The notes beneath the pieces were generated by a model. The model was not told where the DNA came from. It was given only the letters and a program-made list of their open reading frames with translations, and searched no databases. A DNA stretch of 61,337 bases from Clostridiaceae bacterium. Its GTDB lineage: Bacteria; Bacillota; Clostridia; Oscillospirales; QAMX01. The position numbers and the translations under genes are program-made. Positions 44,837-53,542 of the stretch are shown piece by piece; positions within the stretch are counted from its first letter, which is position 1; each line of letters begins with the position of its first letter. The stretch is from positions 1-61,337 of the forward strand of contig JAEDGJ010000002.1 in the NCBI GenBank assembly GCA_016297585.1, written 5' to 3'.

Positions 44837-45795
44837 ATGGCTATTACGAACATCAACAGCGCCTGGAAAACCGATCTTTACCCCCTGATCGACCGCGTCT
44901 TTGACGTCGAGTGCAAAAATCGTCTCGCCGCCCTCCGCACCGTCGTCTCCGAGGAGGACACCCGGAACGCGACCTTCCGCATGGAAGGCCTCGGCGGCTT
45001 CGGCGAGCTGCCCGCCTACAACGGCACGCTGGAAAACCTCGACCAGCGCCGCGGCTTCATCACCACCATCACCCCGCAGGAGCACGCCGGCTCCATCGAC
45101 ATCGACTACAAGTACGCCAAGGTCGACAAATCCGGCGTCGCCCGCCGCATCGGACGGCTCGCCGCGCACACCGCGTCGATGCAGGTCTATACCGGCGTCC
45201 TGCGCATGTTCGGCAGCGCCTTCGACTCTTCCGTGACCGGCGCGGACGGCTGTCCGTGGGCGTCCGAGTCCCACCCCGTCGCGTCGAAGCCGCGGGCGTA
45301 TCCACCGCCGACCCGTCCGCCGGCACCTACTCAAACCTCATTACCGACGAGCTGTCCGTCTCCGCGATCACCGCCGCGAACACGATGGCCAACCGCTTCG
45401 TGACCCCCGACGGCATGCCCTTCCTCACGGACTACTACTCCAACGGCATCCTGCTCGTCTCGCCGGAGCTGGAGGGACGCGCGCGCGAGATCTGCGGCCC
45501 GCAGGCCAAAATCGCCCCCGAGCAGAATCCCGACGGCTCCTCCTTCGCCGCGAACCCGGTCTGGGGACTGCGCTATATGGTCATCGGCGGCGGCAGCGTC
45601 GGCTTCCAGAAAAAGCAGTGGGCCATCGCCGATGCCTCCCTGCTGCGCGAGTGCGCGAAGATCGTCTACATCACCCGCCCGACCGTCATCCGCGCGGAGC
45701 TCGACAACCCCCTGATCGCGCGCATCGTGCCGTATGTCGACTTCTCCGTCGGCTGGGGCGACGCCCGCTGCATCATCTTCTCGAATCCCGCGTAA
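44837..45795 (+). pseudogene. Phage major capsid protein, interrupted by a one-base frameshift
   Basis: Two overlapping frames make one capsid protein of about 319 residues. The first part (from ATG 44837, good AAGGAGG) runs MAITNINSAWKTDLYPLIDRVFDVE to about residue 153 and then degenerates into Pro/Arg-rich nonsense ending at 45403. The second frame continues sensibly from about 45297 with VSTADPSAGTYSNLITDELSV to FSVGWGDARCIIFSNPA. Adding one G to the GGG at 45294-45296 fuses them as ...SKPRGVSTADP... A lost base in a G-run, real or from assembly, is the simplest cause; no classical -1 slippery site is present. Capsid identity comes from position, size and the conserved N-terminal style of major head proteins. 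Confidence 0.8.
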
Positions 45796-45875
45796 AGCCC
45801 GTTTTTCCCATCCCTGCCGGGGGTGCGCGCCGCTCCCCCGGCGGCTTTTTACAAAGAAAGGAGGTCATTTTTGCG

Positions 45876-46829
45876 ATGACCCTCGGCGACTGCTTCCACA
45901 AGGTCCTAAAGCTCCTGAATTACTATTCCGCCGGCGGCGTGCCGATCGCGTCGGACGACGCCGCGCAGGCCGACCTCTTTGCCCGCGCGGTCTCCCTGAC
46001 CGACACCGCGCAGATCGAGGTCTCCTCCGTCCGCCCCATCCTGAAAACCGCGTCCATCGCCTGCACGCGGCTTGCTAACCGCATTCACGGGCAGGGCGTC
46101 CACCACGTCGGCACCTCGGCGCTGGTCTTCGAGCTGCCCGCCGCCTCGGACGCCGACCTTGCCCACTCCCTCTCCTTTACCACCGGCGACGCGCTCACCG
46201 CCGTCGTCTCGCAGCTCTCGGGCGGCGCGCTGACCACGCTCGTGACGGTGCAGACCGTATCCCGCGCGGCGATGACGCCCTATCACGCGGTCTTTTCTCC
46301 CTCCCCCGGCGCCTCCGCCGTCCGCGTCGCCTTCTCCGGCGGCCCCGGCAACATCGCCGACGCCGCGCTGTTCCGCGAGTCCTTTTCCGGCGTGGCGGAG
46401 GTCCCCACCTTCGGCGCGTTCCGCGACTACGCGCTGCCGTCCGACTTCCGCGCGCTCTGCGAGCTGACGCTGCGTCCGGCAGCGGGGCATCCCCGCCGCG
46501 ACGCCCGCGAATACCGGCTCCGGAACGGCTGTCTTGCGCTGCCGTGGGACTTCGACGGGGAAGCCGTCCTCACCTACGCCGCCTTCCCCGAGCCCATCGG
46601 CGATGCGACGCCCCGCACGGCCGTGCTCTCCGTCGACGACGCGTCGGCGCAGGCCGTCGTCTTTTTCGTCGCCGCGGGGCTCGTTATGGAGGAAAACCCC
46701 ACGCTCGGACGCCGCTTCCAGTCCCTTTACCGCGAGCTTCTCTCCGACGCCGAGCCCGCGCGCGCCGTCCGCGGCATCACGCCCGCGCTCTACGCCGCGT
46801 CGGCGCCGAAGCTGCGGCAGTCAACCTAA
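45876..46829 (+). CDS. Phage tail/connector-type structural protein
   Basis: A 317-residue protein following the capsid gene. N- and C-terminal parts are helical and a central part (about 80-200) is beta-rich. Its position corresponds to a podovirus head-tail connector (T7 gp11 or P22 gp4 place), but no motif proves it. AAAGGAGG is 12 bases before the ATG at 45876; a longer frame from 45618 runs through the capsid gene. Confidence 0.65.
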   Translation: MTLGDCFHKVLKLLNYYSAGGVPIASDDAAQADLFARAVSLTDTAQIEVSSVRPILKTASIACTRLANRIHGQGVHHVGTSALVFELPAASDADLAHSLSFTTGDALTAVVSQLSGGALTTLVTVQTVSRAAMTPYHAVFSPSPGASAVRVAFSGGPGNIADAALFRESFSGVAEVPTFGAFRDYALPSDFRALCELTLRPAAGHPRRDAREYRLRNGCLALPWDFDGEAVLTYAAFPEPIGDATPRTAVLSVDDASAQAVVFFVAAGLVMEENPTLGRRFQSLYRELLSDAEPARAVRGITPALYAASAPKLRQST

Positions 46830-46853
46830 CGTATAAAAGGAGGTCTTTTCTCC

Positions 46854-48641
46854 ATGTCCGCCGCTTTTTCCGAAACCTGCGCCTCCCTGCGTCTGGGAGG
46901 ATCCGCCGCGCGCCTCGACGGCGGCATCAACGTCCGCGATCCCGCGGGACGGCTTGACACCTCACAGGCCGCCTCGGCCGAAAACGTCTGGTTTGACGCC
47001 GGGGCGCTGCGCCGCCGTCCCGGTTTTGCCGCAGCCGGAGCCCTCGGCACCGGCGGTACCGTCGATACGCTCTATCAGGACGGGTCTGACCGGCTCCTCA
47101 TCCAGTCGGACTCCCATCTCTACGCCTATTCGCTCGCCTCCGGCACGCTCACCGATTTCTACACCCTCCAGATCCCCGACGGCATGTCCCAAGCGCCGCG
47201 CGGCAGCTTCCTGCCCTATAACGACGGCTGCGTCTACTTCATCAACGGCGTCGAATACATCCGCTGGGACGGCACGACCACCGAACCCGTCCAGCCGTGT
47301 GCGCCGAAATACCGCGTCTACGACGGCAACAACATCAGCGAATCCACCGAGCTGGAGCGCCATGCGGCAAATCTTCTGACCAAATACGTCACCATCGAGT
47401 ACCGGGTCAATCAGAGCACCGCCGTCGGCCAGCTCTACCTGCCTCCGGAGGTGCGCTCCGACATCGAGGTCGTCTCCGTCCTCCACAACGGCGTCCCCAT
47501 CACCGATTACCACACCTATTCCACCTATGTTTCCCTCGGCGCAAACTACAGCGCGCGTGCCGCGGTCTTTCAGGTCGTCGCCGAGCTGAAGCCCCTTTTC
47601 CTGCCGGACACGCGCGGCATCACCTCCTGCATCCATGCCGCCGACTACGGGCCCGAGGGCCGCGTCTTCCTCTGCGGCAACGGCACCAACCTCGTCTTCG
47701 GCTCCGCCCCCTTCGATCCGACCTACTTCCCCGCCGACTGTGTCCGCGCCTTCGGCCCCGGAGAGGCGCTGACGGGATTCGGCAAGCTCTACGGCACCCT
47801 CGCCGTCTTCCGTCCCCACAGCGTCGCCGCCGTCGAGTTTACCGCCGACTCCTTCGAGCTGCGGACGATCAACCCCGTCATCGGCTGCGACTGTCCCGGC
47901 ACCATCCGCACCCTCGGCAACCGCCTCGTCTGGGCAAACTCCTATGCGGGCGTCCACATGCTCGTCTCCACCTCCCGCGAAAACGAACGCAACGTCCAGA
48001 ACCTCAGCCGCAACATCGACCCGCTCCTGCTTTCCGAAAGCGACGCCGACCTGACCGCCGCGCAGAGCTTCGACTTCGGCGGGCGGTACTGGCTGAACGC
48101 CGGCTCCCACGTCTACGTCTGGGACTACGAAAACCGTCCCTACACCCCGTCCGGCGGTGCGGAAGCGTGCGCGTGGTACTACTTCACCGGCATCCGGGCC
48201 TCCTATTTCTTCTCCTACGGCTCGTGCCTCTGCTTCATCGACCGCGAAAGCGACGCCATCCGCCGCTTCGAAGACCGCGGCGACGACGCGGGCGTCCCCT
48301 TTCCCGCACGCTGGCGCACCGGCGCGCTCGACTGCGGCCTGCCGGGGTATCACAAACACCTCGACGCCGTCCGGCTGACCCTGCTGCGCGATACGGCGTC
48401 CCGTTTCTCCGTCTCCTGCCGCTGCGACGAGCTCGAGGAAAACCTGCCCGTGCTCTGTCCCGAGCTGGTCTCCGTCACGGCGTCCGAAACCGGGCTGGCC
48501 GCGACCGTGTCGCGTCCCCTGCGCCGCCGCAGCGTGACCTCGTTCTCGCTTGAGTTTGCCTGCACCGGCACGGACGCGGGGCTCGCCCTTGCGGACGTCG
48601 AAATCGGCTTCCGTCGGGGCCTGCGGATCGTGCGGTACTGA
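46854..48641 (+). CDS. Phage tail hub/tube protein, beta-propeller-like
   Basis: A 595-residue protein rich in short beta repeats. It opens GGINVRDPAGRLDTSQAASAENVWFDAGALRRRPGFAA, a pattern common in podovirus tail tube or nozzle proteins (T7 gp12, P22 gp10 type), and continues with propeller-like strands such as YNDGCVYFINGVEYIRWDG and GNGTNLVFGSAPFDPTYFP. AAAGGAGG precedes the ATG. Last gene of the cassette; no tail fibre, holin or lysin follows. Confidence 0.7.
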   Translation: MSAAFSETCASLRLGGSAARLDGGINVRDPAGRLDTSQAASAENVWFDAGALRRRPGFAAAGALGTGGTVDTLYQDGSDRLLIQSDSHLYAYSLASGTLTDFYTLQIPDGMSQAPRGSFLPYNDGCVYFINGVEYIRWDGTTTEPVQPCAPKYRVYDGNNISESTELERHAANLLTKYVTIEYRVNQSTAVGQLYLPPEVRSDIEVVSVLHNGVPITDYHTYSTYVSLGANYSARAAVFQVVAELKPLFLPDTRGITSCIHAADYGPEGRVFLCGNGTNLVFGSAPFDPTYFPADCVRAFGPGEALTGFGKLYGTLAVFRPHSVAAVEFTADSFELRTINPVIGCDCPGTIRTLGNRLVWANSYAGVHMLVSTSRENERNVQNLSRNIDPLLLSESDADLTAAQSFDFGGRYWLNAGSHVYVWDYENRPYTPSGGAEACAWYYFTGIRASYFFSYGSCLCFIDRESDAIRRFEDRGDDAGVPFPARWRTGALDCGLPGYHKHLDAVRLTLLRDTASRFSVSCRCDELEENLPVLCPELVSVTASETGLAATVSRPLRRRSVTSFSLEFACTGTDAGLALADVEIGFRRGLRIVRY

Positions 48642-48660
48642 AAAAGCTCCCTTCCGGCGC

Positions 48661-48708
48661 AAAAAAGCACCCCTTCGGCAGCGTTTTTTCTGCCGAAGGG
48701 GCGTTTTT
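48661..48708. terminator. Bidirectional terminator between the phage cassette and the MFS gene
   Basis: A6, 12-bp perfect stem CCCCTTCGGCAG / CTGCCGAAGGGG (48670-48681, 48690-48701), then CG and five T. Confidence 0.92.
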
Positions 48709-48725
48709 CTGTACAAACCGTGATT

Positions 48726-49982
48726 TCAGCCTTCGCTCGCGGCCGCCTTTTTGCGGACGCGGAGGGCAAACAGCACGAACAGGCCAAGCCAGACCGCGAT
48801 GCCGCAGAGCTCGGCGGCAAACGGCAGCGTCGGGGACTTGACATAAAGGCTGCCGCCGATGTTGTTGGCAAACGTGACGAGCAGCGAGCGCACGGCGATG
48901 AACGCGGAGACGAACATCCCCTTCTGCGCGCCGGCGGACTGCTCGGTGATCTCGGTGAACTTTCCCTGCGCGTAGAAGATGACGGTCTTCGACGCGCCGC
49001 GCAGCGTCAGCATCGCCAGCATCAGCCAGAAGCCGGCGCCGTGGAAGCCGAAATCGGCGCAGGCGAACACGACGGCAAGCGCCGTCATCACGGCGAACGC
49101 GGACGTCTTCTCCCCGTATTTGCGGATCAGCATCGTCAGCAGCACGCCGCCGAAGCAGCAGCCGGTGAAGCCGTAGCCGATCTGCGCCGTCGTCAGCCCC
49201 CGGTGATCGGAGAGGAAGACGGACACGAGCGGCTCGGCGATGCTCTGGATGGCGGGCAGCGTCATGAAAAAGAACATCCAGCCGTAGATGACGCCGTAGG
49301 TGCGCAGATGCCGCGACAGCGAAAACCTCGGACGCGCGGACGCGTCGGACGGCGCCGGAACGGCCGTATCGGCGACCGCCGCGCGGGGCTGCGCCTGCGG
49401 CTTTGCCGGAGACATCATCATCGTCGACAGCGTGGAAAGCGAGAAGAGCACGAAGGCGATCAGGAGCATCCCGCGCATCCCGCAGAACGTCGCGACCGCG
49501 CCGCCGATGGTGGGACCCACGACGGACGCCACCTGGCTGACGAGGCAGTAGAGCAGATAGACGGACAGCTTGTTGCCGGGATAGTCGTAATCGAAGATAT
49601 AGAGGATGACGGCGGGCGCGAACATCGTGGTCAGCGAATAGCAGAACTGCCCGATGAGCAGCAGGGTCGCGCTGTGGGCGAGCGCAAACAGCAGCGGCGC
49701 GGGCACGGTCACGCCCCAGCAGAGGACGAGCAGCCATTTCAGGTTGATCCGGCGGCTCAAAAAGCCCGCCGCCAGCGCCAGAATGCCGAAAAAGCTGCCG
49801 ACGGACTGGATGAAGCTGACCAGCCGCGGGTTGTCCACGATGTCGTTCATATAGACGGCGAGCTGTCCCTGATACATCTGGAAGCCGATCACCCAGAGCA
49901 CCTCCGCGATGAACAGGAACGCGATGTCGATATAAAAACGCGGTACGCCGCGCAGCTTTGCCGAAAGCTTACTCATAGTCAT
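48726..49982 (-). CDS. MFS transporter
   Basis: A 418-residue major facilitator with about 12 transmembrane helices and a hydrophilic middle loop rich in Pro/Ala (PAKPQAQPRAAVADTAVPAPSDASARP). Substrate not evident; it resembles uncharacterised sugar- or drug-type MFS proteins. The start used is ATG 49982, overlapping the mreB stop (ATGA); ATG 49976 is equally possible. Last gene of the creatininase-mreB operon. Confidence 0.87.
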   Translation of the reverse strand: MTMSKLSAKLRGVPRFYIDIAFLFIAEVLWVIGFQMYQGQLAVYMNDIVDNPRLVSFIQSVGSFFGILALAAGFLSRRINLKWLLVLCWGVTVPAPLLFALAHSATLLLIGQFCYSLTTMFAPAVILYIFDYDYPGNKLSVYLLYCLVSQVASVVGPTIGGAVATFCGMRGMLLIAFVLFSLSTLSTMMMSPAKPQAQPRAAVADTAVPAPSDASARPRFSLSRHLRTYGVIYGWMFFFMTLPAIQSIAEPLVSVFLSDHRGLTTAQIGYGFTGCCFGGVLLTMLIRKYGEKTSAFAVMTALAVVFACADFGFHGAGFWLMLAMLTLRGASKTVIFYAQGKFTEITEQSAGAQKGMFVSAFIAVRSLLVTFANNIGGSLYVKSPTLPFAAELCGIAVWLGLFVLFALRVRKKAAASEG

Positions 49983-51001
49983 TTCCAATCTGCGGCGCGT
50001 CCCGGGTCTTCGTCGCGCCGCGCGTATTTTTCGGGTTTTTCCATCGCCTTTCCGGCGCCGCAGACGACGCAGGCCGCCGCGTCGTCCGCAATGCGCGCGG
50101 GCAGTCCCGTGCGCTCGGCGAGCATCTGCGCAAAACCCCAGATGAGGCAGCCGCCGCCGGTCAGCACCGCGCCGTTCGCCGCGATGTCCGCGGCAAGCTC
50201 CGGCGGCGTGCGCTCGAGCACGCCGTGGATCGCGTCGAGAATGGCGCAGGTGACCTCCTCCACGGCATCCAGAAGCTCCGTGGACGTCACCTCCACCGTC
50301 CGGGGCATCCCCGTCAGCAGGCAGCGGCCGCGCACCTCCGCCGTCAGCTCCTCCGGCCGCGGATAGACGCAGCCGATGCCGACTTTGAGCTCCTCGGCGG
50401 TGCGCTCGCCGATCAGCAGGTTATACTGCCGGCGCAGATAGGCGGCGATCGCCCCGTCATAGCTCGCGCCCGCGGTGCGGACGGAAGCCTCCTCGACGAT
50501 CTCGCCCATCGTCAGCACCGCGATGTCGGTCGTGCCGCCGCCGATGTCGATGACCATATTCCCCTGCGGGCGGCCGATCTCCAAGCCCGCGCCGAGCGCC
50601 GCCGCCATCGTCGTCCCGATGAGCCGGACGCGCCTGGCACCCGCGCGCAGCCCGGCATCGACGACGGCGCGCGCTTCTTCCCCGTCGAGCTGCGGCGGCA
50701 CGCAGAGCATGAGCTCCGGCCGGAACAGCTTCGAGACCGGCACGCGCGCAAGGAACGCGCGCAGCAGCCGCTGCGTCATCTCCGGGTCGGCGGCGATGCC
50801 GTCCCGCAGCGGACGGAGCGCTTCGATGCTCCCGGGCGTGCGCCCGAGCATCCTCTGCGCGGCGGCGCCGGTCTCCAAAATCTCCCCCGTGCCGCGGTCC
50901 CGCGTGACGACGCACGGCTCCCGCAGCACGATGCCGCGTCCCCGCACATAGATCCGCACGGTCGAGGCGCCGAGATCGATCCCGATTTCGCTTCCGAACA
51001 T
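49979..51001 (-). CDS. mreB: MreB/Mbl-family rod-shape actin
   Basis: A 340-residue actin-like ATPase. Phosphate-1 loop IGIDLGASTVRIYVRGRGIVLREPCVV, phosphate-2 NMVIDIGGGTTDIAVLTMGEIV, and adenosine loop VLTGGGCLIWGFAQMLAERTGLP are all present. It polymerises under the membrane to steer wall synthesis. mreC and mreD are not adjacent; instead it is wedged between a creatininase-family gene (TGATG overlap) and an MFS gene. The C-terminal tail is charged and slightly extended. Confidence 0.93.
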   Translation of the reverse strand: MFGSEIGIDLGASTVRIYVRGRGIVLREPCVVTRDRGTGEILETGAAAQRMLGRTPGSIEALRPLRDGIAADPEMTQRLLRAFLARVPVSKLFRPELMLCVPPQLDGEEARAVVDAGLRAGARRVRLIGTTMAAALGAGLEIGRPQGNMVIDIGGGTTDIAVLTMGEIVEEASVRTAGASYDGAIAAYLRRQYNLLIGERTAEELKVGIGCVYPRPEELTAEVRGRCLLTGMPRTVEVTSTELLDAVEEVTCAILDAIHGVLERTPPELAADIAANGAVLTGGGCLIWGFAQMLAERTGLPARIADDAAACVVCGAGKAMEKPEKYARRDEDPGRAADWK

Positions 51002-51966
51002 CAGCCGTTCCTCCGGGGTCCCGCGGCGTCTTCCACGCCGAAAACATCCCAGCCGGGGAAGGCAGGGTGGCTTTCGTGCCGGTCGTACTGCCCGACGGTC
51101 ATCGTCGACCTCCAGTAGCGGGAGGTGATGCGCACAAAGCCCGCCCAGAGCTCCGCCGTGCGGTTGAAATCGGGCGCCGCCGGACGCGGACGGGTGTCGT
51201 CGTACGACGCAAGCAGCCGCCGGGCCAGCTCCGCGAGCTTATCCCCGGCGCGTTCGGTGCAGTACCGCCCGTATTCGACGGAGGGGACCGTCCATTTTTC
51301 GGCCTCGGGGAAGCCCTTCGGCGCGCAGAAGGCGTCGAACGCCTCGTTGCCCCCGCCCTCGAAGGCGCGGCGGGCGGGCTTGCCGAGCCGTTCCGGATGC
51401 GCAAGCTCCGGATGCAGCGCCCACGCGATCGAGGTCTCGACGGTGCCGGCGTGCGTGTCGTGCCCGGGCAGCTTCTCGGGCGCGAGAGGCCCGTCGTAGG
51501 CGACCTCCCAGACGATCTGCATCGGCGTGCCGGTGCGGCGGCGGTAGTAGTCGATCAGCAGCCGGACGTCCTCGTCCAGTCCGGGGACGCAGTGTCCGGT
51601 GATGAGCGCCGCGGCGCGAAAGCCTCTTGCGTCCATTGCGCGGATGTGGTAGAGCACATTGTGCAAAAAGAGATCGCAGGGGATGGCGGCGACGACCTGC
51701 TCGCCCATGCCGCAGGAGTCGATGCCCCAGTTGAAGGCGGGCTCCTCGTCGATGTGCCAGGCAAAGGGCGGCGCGATGATGCCGCCGTGGGACGCCGCGC
51801 GGCGCACGACGGCGGTCGAGATGTAGAAATCGACGCCGAGGGGATTGTAGACGCCGTGCGCCTCGGGATAGCCGTAGGGCATATAGCACACGGAGCAGGC
51901 GTCGCGTCGCTCAAAGAACTCGTCGGGGGTCAGCTCCAGCCATTCGGCGGAGGTCGGAACGGACAT
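51001..51966 (-). CDS. Creatininase-family amidohydrolase
   Basis: A 321-residue protein of the creatininase/mycofactocin-MftE fold. Metal-binding patterns are YPEAHGVYNPLGVDFYI (Glu, His, Asp), ALITGHCVPGLDEDV and HAGTVETSIAWAL. Members hydrolyse cyclic amides or act as peptidases; the substrate is unknown. The start at 51966 has GGGAG at proper spacing, while ATG 51975 abuts it. First gene of the operon under the palindromic promoter. Confidence 0.85.
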   Translation of the reverse strand: MSVPTSAEWLELTPDEFFERRDACSVCYMPYGYPEAHGVYNPLGVDFYISTAVVRRAASHGGIIAPPFAWHIDEEPAFNWGIDSCGMGEQVVAAIPCDLFLHNVLYHIRAMDARGFRAAALITGHCVPGLDEDVRLLIDYYRRRTGTPMQIVWEVAYDGPLAPEKLPGHDTHAGTVETSIAWALHPELAHPERLGKPARRAFEGGGNEAFDAFCAPKGFPEAEKWTVPSVEYGRYCTERAGDKLAELARRLLASYDDTRPRPAAPDFNRTAELWAGFVRITSRYWRSTMTVGQYDRHESHPAFPGWDVFGVEDAAGPRRNG

Positions 51967-52001
51967 ACGGCTCATCTCCCTGCATGAAATCGGATACTGT
52001 C

Positions 52002-52031
52002 ATTATAGCGCCGGATCCGGCACGCTGTCAA
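52002..52031 (-). promoter_or_regulatory. Promoter of the creatininase-mreB-MFS operon with operator palindrome
   Basis: Minus strand TTGACA (52026-52031), 18-base spacer, TATAAT (52002-52007). The spacer contains the perfect palindrome GCCGGATCCGGC (52010-52021), a textbook repressor position. Confidence 0.87.
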
Positions 52032-52051
52032 GCAAAACGACCCAAAAACCC

Positions 52052-52080
52052 TTGCATAATCTGCCGGAGTGTGTTATGAT
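52052..52080 (+). promoter_or_regulatory. Promoter of the GH39-like operon
   Basis: TTGCAT at 52052-52057, 17-base spacer, TATGAT at 52075-52080. It diverges from the creatininase promoter, 20 bases apart. Confidence 0.78.
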
Positions 52081-52145
52081 AGAGACACAAAAAAGCGGCG
52101 CGGCGCATATTCGGGCGCAGCGGGCGCATAAAGGGGGTTTTTTGC

Positions 52146-53498
52146 ATGACAAACCAGATTACCGTCGATTTTGCAGCCGGGAAGGGCGCCATTCGGCCTC
52201 TGCACGGCGTAAACAACGGCCCGAAGACCACCGGATTTTTCCGCGACGCGTCTGCGCTGTTCCGCGAGGCCGGTATTCCGCTCTGCCGCCTGCACGACAC
52301 CGAGTATCCGTTCGGCTCCGGCGCGTTTGTCGATATTCCATGCATTTTCCGGGATTTTGGCGCCGACCCGGACGACCCGGAAAGCTATGATTTCTCCCAG
52401 ACCGACGCGTACATACAGGCCATCCTCGACGTGGGCGCAAAGCCCATCTACCGTCTCGGCGTGTCCATCGAGCACACGCCCGTCAAGCGCTTCATCTACG
52501 CGCCGAAGGACCCCGAAAAATGGGCGGCCGTCTGCGAGCACATCGTCCGCCACTACAACGAGGGCTGGAAGGACGGCATGCACGCCGGCATCGAATACTG
52601 GGAGATCTGGAACGAGCCGGAGTCTGAACGGATGTGGATCGGCACAAGAGAGCAGTATTTCGAGCTGTACGAGGTCACCGCCCGCCGCCTGAAGGCGTGC
52701 TTTTCGTCGATCAAGATCGGCGGCTACGCCTCCTGCGGCTTCTATGCGCTCACGGACAACCCCAAGGGAGAGACCGAGCTTACCCCCTGGCAGCAGCGGT
52801 GTCAGAGCTTTGTCGACTGGGCGGAAGCGTTCGTACCCTTCTGCGCGGAACGCGCGATCCCGCTTGACTTTTTCTCCTGGCACCTGTACTCGGAGGACCC
52901 CGAGAAGTTTGCCGCGCACGCGCGCTATGTCCGTGCGCTGCTCGATCGCTGCGGCATGACCGCGACGGAGAGCATTCTCGACGAGTGGAACCTTTCGGGC
53001 GAAAACATGTTCGCCCGGATGCCCGAGGCAGAAGGCGCCGCGCATGGACTGGCCGTCCTGTGCCGGATGCAGGAGAACGCCGTCGACGCCGCAGCCTACT
53101 ATGACGCGCAGCCGACGCTGCCCTACTGTGGCATCTTCCATCTGAACACACTGGCTCCGACGCGCCAGTTCTATGCGCTGCGGTACTGGAATACGCTGTA
53201 CCGCCTCGGCACGCTCGCCGAAACGGCGGTGCAGGGTGATGGGCTCTATGCCTGCGGCGCGACCGACGGCGCTCGCCGCGTGCTCGCCGTCTCCCATTAC
53301 GCGTCCGCCGACGAGACCGTGCGCGTCGAGGTCCGCGGCATCGACCGCCTGACCTCCTACCGCGTCTACGCCACGGACGCCGCGCATGAAAACGTGCTCG
53401 TCTCCTCCGGACTCATGGCGTCCGACTATCCGTATATCGACTTCATCGCCGTCGGCTTCTCCGCATTCCTCATCGAAATCTCCCCGGCGGAGGCGTAA
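52146..53498 (+). CDS. GH39-like glycoside hydrolase
   Basis: A 450-residue clan GH-A (beta/alpha)8 hydrolase with a short C-terminal beta domain. IEYWEIWNEPES carries the acid/base Glu of the NEP motif and ESILDEWNLSG the nucleophile Glu, as in GH39 beta-xylosidases and iduronidases. MTNQITVDFAAGKGAIRPLHGVNNGP and CRLHDTEYP fit that family too. No signal peptide, so cytoplasmic. With the following oxidoreductase and isomerase it forms a small sugar catabolic set. Sugar specificity not determined. Confidence 0.85.
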   Translation: MTNQITVDFAAGKGAIRPLHGVNNGPKTTGFFRDASALFREAGIPLCRLHDTEYPFGSGAFVDIPCIFRDFGADPDDPESYDFSQTDAYIQAILDVGAKPIYRLGVSIEHTPVKRFIYAPKDPEKWAAVCEHIVRHYNEGWKDGMHAGIEYWEIWNEPESERMWIGTREQYFELYEVTARRLKACFSSIKIGGYASCGFYALTDNPKGETELTPWQQRCQSFVDWAEAFVPFCAERAIPLDFFSWHLYSEDPEKFAAHARYVRALLDRCGMTATESILDEWNLSGENMFARMPEAEGAAHGLAVLCRMQENAVDAAAYYDAQPTLPYCGIFHLNTLAPTRQFYALRYWNTLYRLGTLAETAVQGDGLYACGATDGARRVLAVSHYASADETVRVEVRGIDRLTSYRVYATDAAHENVLVSSGLMASDYPYIDFIAVGFSAFLIEISPAEA

Positions 53499-53542
53499 GC
53501 GTTTTTTCCCGCCGGAGGACCACCATATAAGGAGGCACGCCC

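Noticed and set aside
45241..45310. Programmed -1 frameshift in the capsid gene
   Set aside because: No slippery heptamer, and the first frame continues only as nonsense; a single-base loss explains the data better.
40915..48725. Attachment-site direct repeats around the phage cassette
   Set aside because: The flanks hold only unrelated terminator hairpins; no shared direct repeat or tRNA target is seen.
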